This document shows, in pieces, positions 11,873 through 22,191 of a stretch of DNA of 64,000 bases. A program made the translations under genes and the position numbers. Each line of letters opens with the position of its first letter. The first letter of the stretch is position 1. The stretch covers positions 1 to 64,000 of the forward strand of contig JAKZAN010000170.1 of assembly GCA_023053545.1 (NCBI GenBank). Reading direction: 5' to 3'. The notes beneath the pieces were generated by a model, which ran no database searches, had not been told where the DNA came from, and saw only the letters and a list, made by a program, of their open reading frames with translations. This stretch comes from Lepidurus packardi (taxonomy: Eukaryota > Arthropoda > Branchiopoda > Notostraca > Triopsidae).

Positions 11873-12514
11873 TCACTACTGGTTGCCGAACATATTTGTG
11901 CTGATTTCCACCATTATCCTCTGCACGATCTGCTCGAAATTGGCAGGGTAGTGATCGGGGATGCTCTCAAGGACGACACCGTACAGCTTGTTCAAACCTG
12001 AAGGCGATTTTATCTTGCATTTGACTACGAGCTTCACTAGTTCGTTCGCATACTCTTTCAGATCTGTGGGTTAAAAGGATGCAAGCTTTGGTAAAAAAAC
12101 TTTAATCTACTCCTTACTCGGAATTCCTCCCTGTTTGGACTTATGCACGCAGCGAGTAGAACTGAAGCTTGCAGCAGTGGTTTTAGCACTTTTGGGAATA
12201 GGTCTGAAGAAAAGAGGAGGGTCGACGAGGTAACTAGTGGTAGCCTTGTGGAGATAGGTATTGGGGCTATAGACTAGTTCAAGTTTATTATTGAGGCTGA
12301 TGAGGTTGCGCATGTGCTCTTGGATCTGATGCTTCTATCTTTTGGAGATGGACAGGCTGGGCCCTTTTCTCCGGGTCGCCGAGGAGGGACGTGCATTGTG
12401 GGCCTGTTTTGGGATGGTAGGTTTGATGTTACAGAGGGAGACGTAGTGGTTAAACATGCCGTTGAGGATGAGTTCCCTACCGCCCATGGACTTTTATCGA
12501 GGCACAAACGACAT
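11873..12514 (-). CDS. Hypothetical protein
   Basis: An intronless frame of up to 213 residues ending in TGA at 11873. A basic N-terminal third (SSATRRKGPSLSISKREK) is followed by a mixed region with VDPPLFFRPIPKS and a more ordered C-terminus (EIKVFLPKLASFEPTDLKEYANELVKL...). Three in-frame UAR codons near the C-terminus fit Glu. I do not recognise the family. The first ATG (12514) overlaps the opposite-strand ATG of the next gene on a shared CATG; starting at the second Met (12487) would relieve part of the overlap. Confidence 0.6.
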
Positions 12515-12803
12515 GGGTGAGAATGTTCTTTATTTTAATTAGAGTGAGTTTCCTAAAAGCGATGAGGGGCTGATTCGACTGCGATTGATGTTTGAAACCC
12601 TTGAAACTGTTATCGGCCCTGAATTCTCAGTGTCTCGTCATTTATAGATTGAGAACATGATCAACTCCTATGGCATCCTGAATCTTACATTAAACAATTC
12701 AGTCCCAGAAAAGTCAGAGCAGGATTAAGCTTCATGTCACTCTACAATAAAAATAGAACTGTTTCTGATGCCAAAGACTAAGAAACGACCATAAATACCA
12801 TGA
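12513..12803 (+). CDS. Small hypothetical protein, head-to-head overlapping start
   Basis: From ATG 12513 the frame runs 96 residues to TGA 12801 and contains four UAR codons read as Glu (e.g. FNESEFPKSDEG). The composition is protein-like and hydrophilic, with segments such as LIRLRLMFETLETVIGPEF. Further in-frame ATGs upstream (12486 and others) would extend it antisense into the neighbouring gene. No family is recognised. It is supported only by open frame and composition, so it may also be a terminal exon or spurious. Confidence 0.4.
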
Positions 12804-12891
12804 AATCGGACAGAATTCACTCACTCTCTATACCGGATCTCAACTTGCATAACTTTCTCATTCCGTCATTTTATCGTTCTTAAACTTAATC

Positions 12892-13313
12892 ATGCACTAC
12901 AACTCCAACGTTCCATATAACTATCAAGGCTCCGGAGACCTCATGCAGGCAGGCGGTTTCCCACCCGCTCAAGTTGCCCCTCCTCTCTACCCTAACACTG
13001 CTCCTGGAGGTACTCACTTCCTGATATCTTTGTAGTCATAATCGTCGATCGTAACGTTGAGGCTGCCACTCTGCCTCGTGACGCCAGTTTTGCTGATTAC
13101 CCCACGAAAGTGTGCTGCCCAAAGTGTGGCAACTGCGGGATGACCCATATGGTCCACGAAGCAGGCACTGCGACGTGGGTATGGTGCATGTTGCTGCTTC
13201 CGGTCAGCCTTTTGGGCATTTGCTGCCTCTGCCTGGACTCGTGCAAAGACAAAATTCACACGTGCTCCCGTTGCGGCACTGTGGTGGGGAAAAAACATAA
13301 GAATGTCTGCTGA
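12892..13313 (+). CDS. LITAF-domain (LPS-induced TNF factor-like) protein
   Basis: Two exons, intron 13010-13035 (26 nt), 131 residues. A Pro/Tyr-rich N-terminus (YNYQGSGDLMQAGGFPP) precedes a LITAF domain: zinc knuckle CCPKCGNCGMT, a hydrophobic membrane-embedded stretch (WVWCMLLLPVSLLGICCLCL, residues about 85-104) and the second knuckle HTCSRCGTVVG. LITAF/SIMPLE proteins are monotopic membrane proteins of late endosomes and lysosomes that interact with ESCRT components; VPS36 lies elsewhere in this window. The conserved Cys pairs are all present. Confidence 0.9.
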
Positions 13314-13423
13314 GTATATAAGTCTGTCTTCCTTTTTCGATTCTAAAGTGGAAACTCTGTTGCTATCTTCCTTCTCAAAACCATTAAGCATGCAGTTCCA
13401 ATCGTCGACAAATATACATAGTT

Positions 13424-14313
13424 TCAGATAATATCGTTCAATGAGAATGTCTTCAGCTTCTTCACAGGAGCTTCGTAGGGGTACCGCACACGATCCTATT
13501 CGTCTATCATTTGCTCGTGGCCATCACGCTACACCGTCAGAGTGCTCTTAGCCTAGTCGCGCAGTCTCATATCAGTGTAGGCTCTTTTGACTGTGCCCAT
13601 TGGGTTGATTCTGACGAGTTCATCGTTCTTTTCCTCGGCTTCCATCTTCTTCTTGGTCTCCTGGTAGGTGTAGCTGGGAGGTAGCTCGTAAAGTTGGTCG
13701 ATGACTGCCTTGAATGGCAGACACTCTTGCTTGACACTAAATGTCTCGATTTTGCGGCGATAGCGGATATTTTGGAAGTTAGTGTCTTTTTATAAGGAGT
13801 TGACTTGCTCGAAGTCGTCTTCAAAGAGTTCATCCTTCAGTTCTAAACAATAGTTTAAATAATGATATTGTATTGCAGATCGAACAAAAACAGAAAAGGT
13901 GAGTTCAGGAGAGGTGTAGAATTGTTATGGTGTGGTACTGTCGAAAAACCCATGGTTGAACGGCATCCTTTTCTTATTGTGGATGTAGTCCATAAGCAGA
14001 GGCATCGGCTTACCTTCTTCTTTATCCAGTACCCAGAGCAGGTGCAACAGGTTGGCCTACTCCCTGCCTTGCATGTCAACTATTTTTTTAATCTTGGTTG
14101 CAACAGACTCCACGACTAGGGTGCTCAGCAGCTGCCTTGCGAGGATGGGTGATGGAGGGTGATTAGTTTACATTGCTCGATGCGAGCGGTGAGGAGGTTG
14201 ATGCTATCATTCTGCATGCCTGTGTACTCCTCAACTGAGGTGATATACTGGACGACGAAGAGACGGATGAGTCTGGTGATAGTTTCGTCGCGAGTGACTC
14301 CAGTCTTCAACAT
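13424..14313 (-). CDS. Hypothetical protein
   Basis: Two exons joined across a 56-nt intron (14116-14171) give 277 residues: an N-terminal helical part (TRLIRLFVVQYITSVEEY), then MQGREEANLLHLLWVLDKE, and a charged C-terminus ending KKLKTFSLNDII. The splice is inferred because it is the GT-AG pair that restores a long frame. An alternative start at 14397 with an additional 46-nt intron (donor near 14349) also keeps the frame, adding 16 residues. I do not recognise a domain. Confidence 0.6.
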
Positions 14314-14479
14314 GAGGTGCAGTAGGAGGGAAAAAGGGAATAACAAATACAGACGGATTTATAGTATGAGATATAGCTAGAGTGTTGCTAAAGGGCATTT
14401 GGTAATGCTCAGGATAATGGGAGACTTGGGTGTGAAGTGGTTAATTTAGTCATTTCTACTATTATTAACAAGATGCCTA

Positions 14480-17400
14480 TCAGACTGTAGGGTTTCTTTC
14501 GATCGCAAAGTTCATTCTCCTATTCAGGATTTCCCCGTGCCGTACGTCTACCAACTGCCACAACTAAATTGTCAACGGTTGTATTTCCTTTATAATCTCC
14601 TGCTTTGCAACAGCATTCATATTCTTGCTCTTCAGAGTCTTCAGTTTGAACATTTGCAGAGATACAGATAGTCTCCTCAATGCCTATACTATATGGATCT
14701 TCTCTTTTCTGATGCTATCGTTAAACTACAACGTTGGGTTCGCCTTGTCGTTGGGGATTTGATATTGTTGTAGTGCGTCCCCAGCCTAAAGGCCTGTGAC
14801 TTCATTCTATTGTGCATTTTGCAACCTCTACAGGGCTTCTCTGTTCATCTTCAACATATCTGGGTCGCTACTAGCAGTCTACTTAGAAAATCTATTCGGA
14901 TGTTGATGACTTAAGGATCTTTGGAGGACGTTGAGTTCCTCCTCTTTGACTATCAGTTGCTCTTTTGCATGATTTAGTTCAAGTTCGAGTTAATTGATGT
15001 AGGTCATCATCTCCTGTGCACGCTGTTATTCTTCCCGAGTCTTTTGGATGTCTGCTGCCTTACTTACCTCTTCTGCGTTTTGAGTTGTCTTCAGCCTTTC
15101 GATGGACTCGTTCTGATTCTCGATGATAGTGTTCAGTGACTCCTATACTTCTTTGGACTGTTCGATGCCGTCTTCCAGCTTTTTGATTTGCCGTTGCTGA
15201 CTCTTAACTGTTGCTTAGAGTTCTTCAACCTTATTCTTTGCCTCCTACCACTAATATTTGATATCCTTCTAGCGTACTTCTGCCAGAAATATCTATTCGT
15301 TGAGGTTGAGGACTTCTTGAGACAGGCCCCTGATCTTTTCTGCGTACTGGGCCTTAGCTTTTTCCAGCTAGTGCGCATACTTTTCTCTGAACCTGCCTTT
15401 CCGGAGATGATGATTGGAAGATTAACTCATTTCCTCTTCTTTTCTGAATACGAGGTCCTTGAAACTGTCTAAATCTTCCTTCTTCTCGTCTAGCTCCTTC
15501 TCTAATAAAATTTTGTTCCTCATCAACTCCTCCTTCTCTTCAATGATTTTCTGCACCTATTCCTCTGTCCTGCTGCTGTTATCACTTTTCCGACTAATCA
15601 TTAAATCTAGACCTGGACTTGACCGCATGTCATCTTTATCCAAGTACTCTGTTGCTGGCATCATTATCTCCGTGTGATTGCGCTGGTCGTAGTCTCCTTG
15701 GCTTCTCACGTCCATGCCTCCTCTCGACCTCTCTTTGACCAGGCCAACTAGTCGGAAACATTATTTCTGCAGTTTCTAGAAGTTATACTGGATATCCTTT
15801 TCCTTTTTCTGGGACTGCCTCAGGATTTCCTTAGTGAGTTCAGCTTGCTCGTTACGCCACTATTTCTACTATTCCAGCTGCGAATTCAGCTTCGAAACTG
15901 AGTCTTCGAGTTCCAATATTTTGGCCTAGCAGTTAAATTTCTACTCTTCAAGATATTGGTTTTGAGTTTCTAACTAGTTCTCCTTGACCTCAAGATTTTG
16001 TATTCGATCAGCTAGATCTCTACTATGCTTCGTAGAGGCCTCGAACTATAAAAGGAGTAACCTGTACTTTGACCGAGTTTCTTCTCCTTAAATTGGATTT
16101 TGTTCTGAAGCCTTCTCTAGTCGCTTGTTTTCCGACTGTAGGCGCTCTATCCCTTTCTCAAGTAATGTCTTTAGAACCTTACCTTCTATGGCTTATAACT
16201 GAAAGGCTGCAATCACAGACTAAACTTTTTCTACTGGTCTGCTTTCAGAATGTAGACGACCGTTTTCGACCTCGAGGCGCTATATCTCTTCCTCAAGAAA
16301 TGCCTTTAATACCTTACTTTCTATAGCCTATAACTGGATGGCCGCAATGACAGACTGCAGTTCACAAATCCTACCTTACTGCAGTATTGTACTACTTTCC
16401 AGCTCGGCTTGATTGAAGATTTTCTCACATTTGATAGTCCTCAATTGGTCTTCTAGTTCCCGGGCTTTGTCGACGAGGGTCTGATGTAGATCTTTGAGCT
16501 ACTAATTGTCTGTCGACAACATCCACTCACGCTTCTACAGTGACTGGAACTCTGTCTATTTTTCTTAGAGAGTTTCAGTGAGTTCAGCCAAATGATTCCG
16601 CAGTTATGAATTCCTAGCAGAGAGATTTTCGATAGTATTTTCGAGTATTAGGGTTTTTCTACGCAAGTCCTCGTTTTCGGATTTGATCATCTCAACAGAC
16701 TCTTCTTATTGGGTATACCTTGCTACCTCCAAGAGGGCTTGTTCGTGCTCAACTCTCAGCGACTCCATTTCTTATTCTATTCTTGTATTCTTACTTCTCA
16801 GCGATATCATTATTCGCTGTTGCTCTTCGGCTTGTCCTTACAGTTCTTCGACTCTCTCCAACTTAGAAGACAGAGTACCAATTTCTTAAATTTGGTCTTG
16901 CAACTTAATCTCTTGATCTAACTTTTCACGCGCCAGCCTATCTATAGCCTGTAGTCTCTCAGACAACAACTTTTCGTTCTATCGCTTCCACCTCAGGAGC
17001 TCATCCTGTTCTTCTGAAGACTTGCGGAGTTGCTTCAGCAGTTCTTCCTTTTTCTCCCTGGCTACTCGCATCATGTCTTTTTTCTAGGTGTCATGCTGCT
17101 CGACCAGAGAAGTCACCATTTTTTCCATATCCTCCTTGATTCGTAATTCTGCTGCCCTCACCTCTTTTTGCGTGTTCACTTTTATCGAAATAATCATCTC
17201 ATCCTTGCTCTGGTTATCGGTCTTTAATCTCTGGATTTCACTGGCAAGCTGGTCGGTCTGCCTTCTATGCTCAATCCTAGCTGCTGCATTCTCCAGTTCA
17301 GATCTTTGTTTTTCCCGAGCAATCTCGGACTTGAGTGATTCTATCTCCTTAATCATGTTTTCACGCATCTCCCTGTCGCTTTTGAACTTGGAAATGATTG

Positions 17401-18465
17401 TCATAAGTTATTGGGTCTGTGGCTTCGGGGGCAGCTCGATAAGATTGCTCCCATGAGAGTTTTGTCGACTTAATTCTTGTCTATCCGACCTTTGACTCTG
17501 CACCATTCTATTATTGTTTTCTGCTTCCATGGTCTGAGTTTAGATGAATCTACGCTCGTTGGCTTTCTCAGGGGGTTTCTAAGAGTCCTAGTGCTTCGTC
17601 ATTGGAGGAGTTTTTGTTACTATGGTGTATGTTTAGATTTTAGATGTCTGCTCACTTTGATAGTTTGTAAATGCTCTGCTAGTTCTTGTGATTGGAGTTG
17701 CTTCTATCGCTGAGACCGATGGACTATTCAGTACCTTTGTGTTTTTAGGTTGCTAGGTAACCACTTAGACCTGAAAATTTTTTGTTGGTCTTGCCGTTTC
17801 AGGCTGCAAGATTCCCGACTGGCTTGAACTCTGTCGGCTCAAGGTTCGAGGCGATAGAAAAGTCGTATAGCCATCAGGAACTCGGAAGGAAAAAGACTCA
17901 CTTTAAAAAACGGTAAATAGATTGTGTTTGATGCCGGTCTTTACTTGCACTACTCGATCGGGAACTCTCGCTTCATTATGCTATCTATTGAGAGCCTAAT
18001 GTGACTATTCTTGTCTGGGCATCTTTCCAAACTATATGACTTTTCAGGGAGGGCCCTTCCTGCGAATTCAGCGAGGTCTAGAGTAACTACCCCTGCAAGT
18101 TTGGCATCGGCAGGCCTAGAGAGGGAGTAGAAGCTTATGCAAAGGGTCGACTGAGTCATTAATATTGGGTTACTTTGCGGGGATGGTATTCTCTGGAGTG
18201 TTAGTTATAGCCGAGGACAGCTTCGAGACGCATTTCGCAGTCGAACTAGGCTAAGCCGTCGACTAACTGGACCCTCTTGGGATTATCTACAAGGTGTTTG
18301 TCTAACAGCAGAGAAGAGAGCAGAGTGAGAGGAAGCATCGATACCTAGTTTCCAGGAAAGAGAAAATTCACAAGGGAACTTGAGTCTAATCTCTGAGGTG
18401 GTGACACGGACTCTGAAGGCGAACTCTCTGGCTTTGAGGTTGGGGCTCGAGGCATTCGGCCTCAT
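14480..18465 (-). CDS. NT-C2 domain (EEIG1/EHBP1-type) coiled-coil protein
   Basis: Four exons; introns 18302-18344 (43 nt), 18151-18173 (23 nt) and 17901-17944 (44 nt). The joined product is 1,291 residues. Residues 10-150 form an NT-C2 domain (FAFRVRVTTSEIRLKFPCE ... LCISFYSLSRPADAKLAG ... VTLDLAEFAGRALPEKSY). A Ser/Thr/Pro-rich linker of about 120 residues follows, and then roughly 1,000 residues of coiled coil. NT-C2 domains head plant and animal coiled-coil proteins that link membranes or organelles to the cytoskeleton. The second exon group was tied to the coiled coil because the 44-nt intron restores one frame through the linker. A paralogue on the + strand starts at 28348. Confidence 0.85.
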
Positions 18466-18604
18466 TGTGCAGGGTTATTCTTTGAGGTTTTAAATAAAAA
18501 AATCCGAAGCATATGACTTCGCCAAGCCTTCTTTAATTGATTTTATCTCAAAGATACGATACCTTTAAAGGACCCTATTATGTAAGGTACTCATATAAGG
18601 TTTG

Positions 18605-19796
18605 TCATCCGCCCACTCCAATCTCTACGCCTGTTGTCCTTTTGTTTTTGCTCTGGGACTTTTCCAGCTATCTCTTGCTTTGAGGAACCACTTCTGCTTT
18701 AGATTCGGCAGGGTTGCTATTCAGAGCTGTTGTGATTTTGTTAAACTCTGTCTCAAGCGATGCTGCCATCTTCCTAAATTCTGCCAGTTTCGAGTCCAGA
18801 CCTTGAATCTTCTCGTCCAGTTTGGCTGAGTTCGTTATGATGTTCTCCAATTCTTTCAACTTCGTCAAGTACTTCTGCTGCCCGCCTGAATTATTCTGAT
18901 CCTTCTCAGTCTCCTTGCGTCTCTGCAGTTGTTACACATAAGTCTATCGTTGTTGGTATGTTTCCGCGCGCCTCTTCGCCTCCTGCTCTGCCTCTTCTTT
19001 CTCCTCCCATCTTTTAAGAAAGACCTCAGCCTCAAGGTATTTATCGCTGACCTCGTTGTTTTTTGTCTTGGCAGCTTGTGCTTCAGCATTCACACGCCTG
19101 GCCTCGCTTTGCAGCTTGACAATTTTAAGCTCAGCGAGGTTGCGATCAGACTCTAAAATGCGAATCTCCTTGACCATTTCGGACTCTGCCACGATCGATA
19201 GACCCTGTAGTGTGATTTCTTTTTTGCCAGCCTTGTTCTCACGCGTGAACCTGTCCACTTTTTCACGCAGCTATCTTATCTACTTCTCGATATCATAAGG
19301 GTGTCTGTCCGATATGCGATCAACGCGTCGGGATAACTGCAGGTATTATTATTGATGGTTTTCCAGAACCAGCTGGCTGTTGTTGAGCTAGCGTTCCACC
19401 GCCTCGAGTGCCCCATCGTATCGAGCACTGGGCCTGGAGGTTTTAATATTCTTGAACTTGGCCTCTTCAATCCATTTAGCTACCTGCATGTTAAGATTCT
19501 TGAGCATTTGCCGTAATTCTTGGTGCTGATCCTCGAGCTATTTTTCAGTCAGCTCAGCATAGGGCTTTGAATGCACGGTCGCCAGTTCTTGCAGAATTTT
19601 AGTATGGGTAGGTATGACCGCCGAGATGAGGCGGGAAGTGTTAGAAATATCAAGTCGGGTGCGGGTTTTGGGGAGATGTTTGTGTATCTAGAGGTTACTG
19701 TTTATGTTGGGGCGGAAAAAGTACGCTTGGGAGTTCGAGTCTATGGGACTTGTGTTTGGCAATGATGTCTTCGCCGATTTCCTCTTCTACCTCCAT
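18605..19796 (-). CDS. Coiled-coil protein
   Basis: Two exons, intron 19688-19724 (37 nt), 384 residues beginning MEVEEEIGEDIIAKHKSHR. After about 60 residues the sequence is helical and strongly charged throughout (RRVDRISDRHPYDIEKEI, EEKEEAEQEAKRRAETYQQ), ending in a basic tail. In-frame UAR codons fall in Glu-like heptad positions. It resembles cilia/flagella coiled-coil proteins in size and composition and lies directly downstream of CFAP77 on the same strand, but no specific family is recognised. Confidence 0.8.
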
Positions 19797-19937
19797 CCTC
19801 TCGGTTTTATATTTATTAACTTTATACGCTACGAAAGTAAGCATACATCACATAAGACATACGGACGCTCAAGACGACATATCAGGCAATGGTTTGAAAT
19901 GAATAGCCTTGTTAGATGAATGGGAGTCAGGTGGTCC

Positions 19938-20710
19938 TCAGGCCTGAGAGATAGCCTTGAGGGATGTGAGTCCGAACGACTGCAGGTTAGTATTGACCTT
20001 GGGTCCTGCAGGTTGCTGGAATTTGGTCATCTTGAACTGCTACTCCTTGTTGGGCTTGTTATAGAAGTCGACCAGCCTGTTGTTCTTTTCCTTGAGCAAT
20101 TCCATGTTCCGAGTCTATATGCCGCGTAAGAAATGGTCAGGATTGATTGTTGGTGCTAGAATTTACGGATTTGAACGTGAAGCCTTTGCTCACAGACTTA
20201 CTGGCTTTGGTTTCGTAGAATTGCTTCTTCTCTTCTTAGGCCATCAAAGAGAAACAGTTGCCCACTACGAGTTTCACTGGTGTAGAGGGTCTGTTCGGCT
20301 GGCCGTACGTGAATTCTTCCTCAGGAAGCATGACTGGGATGTACTTGGAGCCATGCTTGGTTTTGACTTTGATCTCATGGTTGCTCCGGAACTGGGTTTG
20401 TCCGGGAGCAGTGTAGATGCCGGACCTGATTGTGAGCTTGTTCAAAGCCTTGAAATCTTTTTGGTTATTTGATTGTGCGAGCTAGATCGTTGGCTGCTGT
20501 GATGCATTAGCATAATTCCAGGAATTGGTCACTTCCTTAATGGTGACAGGATCTTCCTCGACCTTTTTGCCATAGGTATGTTCGTCGTGTGGGAGGTCGT
20601 AGCAGGTTTGCTTAACTTTGCCTGAGGGGGTCAGAGAGTGAGGAGTTACCTGGTTCGTCCTTGACGAGGAGGGTGTTCTTGAAGTTGGTCGTACCTGGGA
20701 GGTAGCTCAT
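19938..20710 (-). CDS. CFAP77: Cilia- and flagella-associated protein 77
   Basis: Three exons; introns 20622-20649 (28 nt) and 20115-20166 (52 nt); 230 residues. Diagnostic blocks are HDEHTYGKKVEEDP near residue 35, DFKALNKLTIRSGIYTA near residue 75 and EEEFTYGQPNRPSTPVK near residue 120, matching the order of the DFxALNRxAVxxGL and xxYGxPxRPSTP motifs of CFAP77. CFAP77 is a microtubule inner/seam protein of the ciliary doublet B-tubule. The C-terminal exon (RNMELLKEKNNRLVDFYNK) is inferred from frame and from a similar helical tail in the family. One frame under UAR = Glu throughout. Confidence 0.82.
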
Positions 20711-20865
20711 GCCGCTGGAATGTAGTTGTTCTTTATTGAGTGATGTATAAGTTATAACTTCTAGGGAGTGGGTGTGAGAATATGTGTGTTTTTTGCAAGA
20801 CCTGCGATATTAAAATGGTTCTTTATTAAATAGAGTACTAGATCAGTTAGCACCAGCCAGTCTAC

Positions 20866-21875
20866 TCAGGTAAGCACATTGCAAGGGCGTTTCGGACTGT
20901 AGAAGATATTCTTATACACCACCTGGTTCTCGCTCATCTCCGTCCGCACAGCCCCCTTGCTGCGTTTTATCAGTACTTGTCCCACATTCTTCTACAGATG
21001 CTGAACTCCCTCACTCTCCTGAACCTTCAGGGATTTCTCCCCTTCCATCACCCCAAAACTCATCCTGTTCTTCTGCACCACATCCTTTCTCTTCTTCAAC
21101 TTGTCCTTCTGCCTTACTGACTGAAGGGTATTGACTTAGTGTATGGGCTGCGTACTCTTCTTCACTTATTTTCTGTCTTGGAACAGACTGAAATCGGATT
21201 TAGTTGTGTTAGCTGCTCTCTTGAAATCTAAGTCAAGGTTGATGAATTCTGGTTCACTCTCTTTTCTCGGTTTCATCGGATGGCGACGCCTATGCAGTCG
21301 CTACTCTCGCTTGCCCTGAGCAGCATTGGCAGCTTCACGCGTCTGGCTGTTTCTGGCCCTATTTTCTCCACTTTCCTCTCTGTACTTTCTGGACCCAAAT
21401 AGATACCTCTACTCGCGTAGGTTGTACTGAATTGTTTCGACGTGCTTTTAAACTGATCCTTGAACAGAATAAACTGATTCTAAATGGGTGTCCGATTGTC
21501 TCGTGCTACTTCGATGCCAGTAACTACCTTCTCTTCGTTCCTGAACTTGCCTTTCTAGAGAGTGGACATGAGCTGGGTACTACTGTTTTTGTAGGCTTAG
21601 AGTTTCTGCTGCTCCATCAGCCTGATATACTCAATATTTATGAGACTCACCCGAGCCTTGAGGCTCTGGTTTAAGGATGTTCTGGTTTCTCGCTCAGTTG
21701 GACGCCTCTCGTTACAAATATCGACTGTGGAGTTCACATTATCGACTCCAGTGCTGCTCGATAAAAGATGAGGAGAGGCATGCTGCGAGCGGTATTTATT
21801 CTTTAGGAATCTTCTCCTCATATTTTGATTATTCGAGCACAGTGTTTTTGTGTGCAGTGCTGATCCCTCACCCAT
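20866..21875 (-). CDS. Hypothetical basic protein (intron position uncertain)
   Basis: The 5' part runs from ATG 21875 (MGEGSALHTKTLCSNNQNM) through a helical region with many Glu codons. The 3' part is in another frame and ends at TGA 20866 (...YKNIFYSPKRPCNVLT). An intron with length of form 3n+2 must lie around 21380-21440; candidates of 29 and 35 nt both work, so the exact protein is uncertain (about 325 residues). The C-terminal half is rich in K and R (RQKDKLKKRKDVVQKNR). No domain recognised. It could be two genes, but the same strand, the spacing and the continuous coding character favour one. Confidence 0.5.
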
Positions 21876-22191
21876 AGCAGCATTGGGACAGCCTTTTTAC
21901 CAAGAAAGACAGCCAGGATGCTTTTTGGGCTATGCAGAGAGGGGGCAGAAGTCTGGGCCCAGGGAAGGGGAAGAGGCTTCGTCGGTGTCCCAGGGAGTGA
22001 TTGTGTGGAAAGGGCCGTGCGTTGAAGCTTTTAGGGACAGGGCTGAGCCCTACAACAGAACATTGTATATGTAATATCGGCAAATGGAAGGAGCGAATCC
22101 TTATTATAAGATTTCTAGAGGAACCAAGAAAAAACGTTCTTCCAAAAATAGAAACAGACACCAACCGAGTTCGTTTGAGTCTTTGGACAAA
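21876..22191. other. Short intergenic region
   Basis: This lies between the 3' end of SMC1 and the start of the basic-protein gene. A long + strand frame crosses it (see rejected items), but it runs antisense into the SMC1 last exon. I see no supported gene here. Confidence 0.45.

Noticed and set aside
17531-18465. Separate small NT-C2 gene upstream of a coiled-coil gene starting at 17530
   Set aside because: A 44-nt GT-AG intron at 17901-17944 restores a single frame through a protein-like linker, so one gene explains both.
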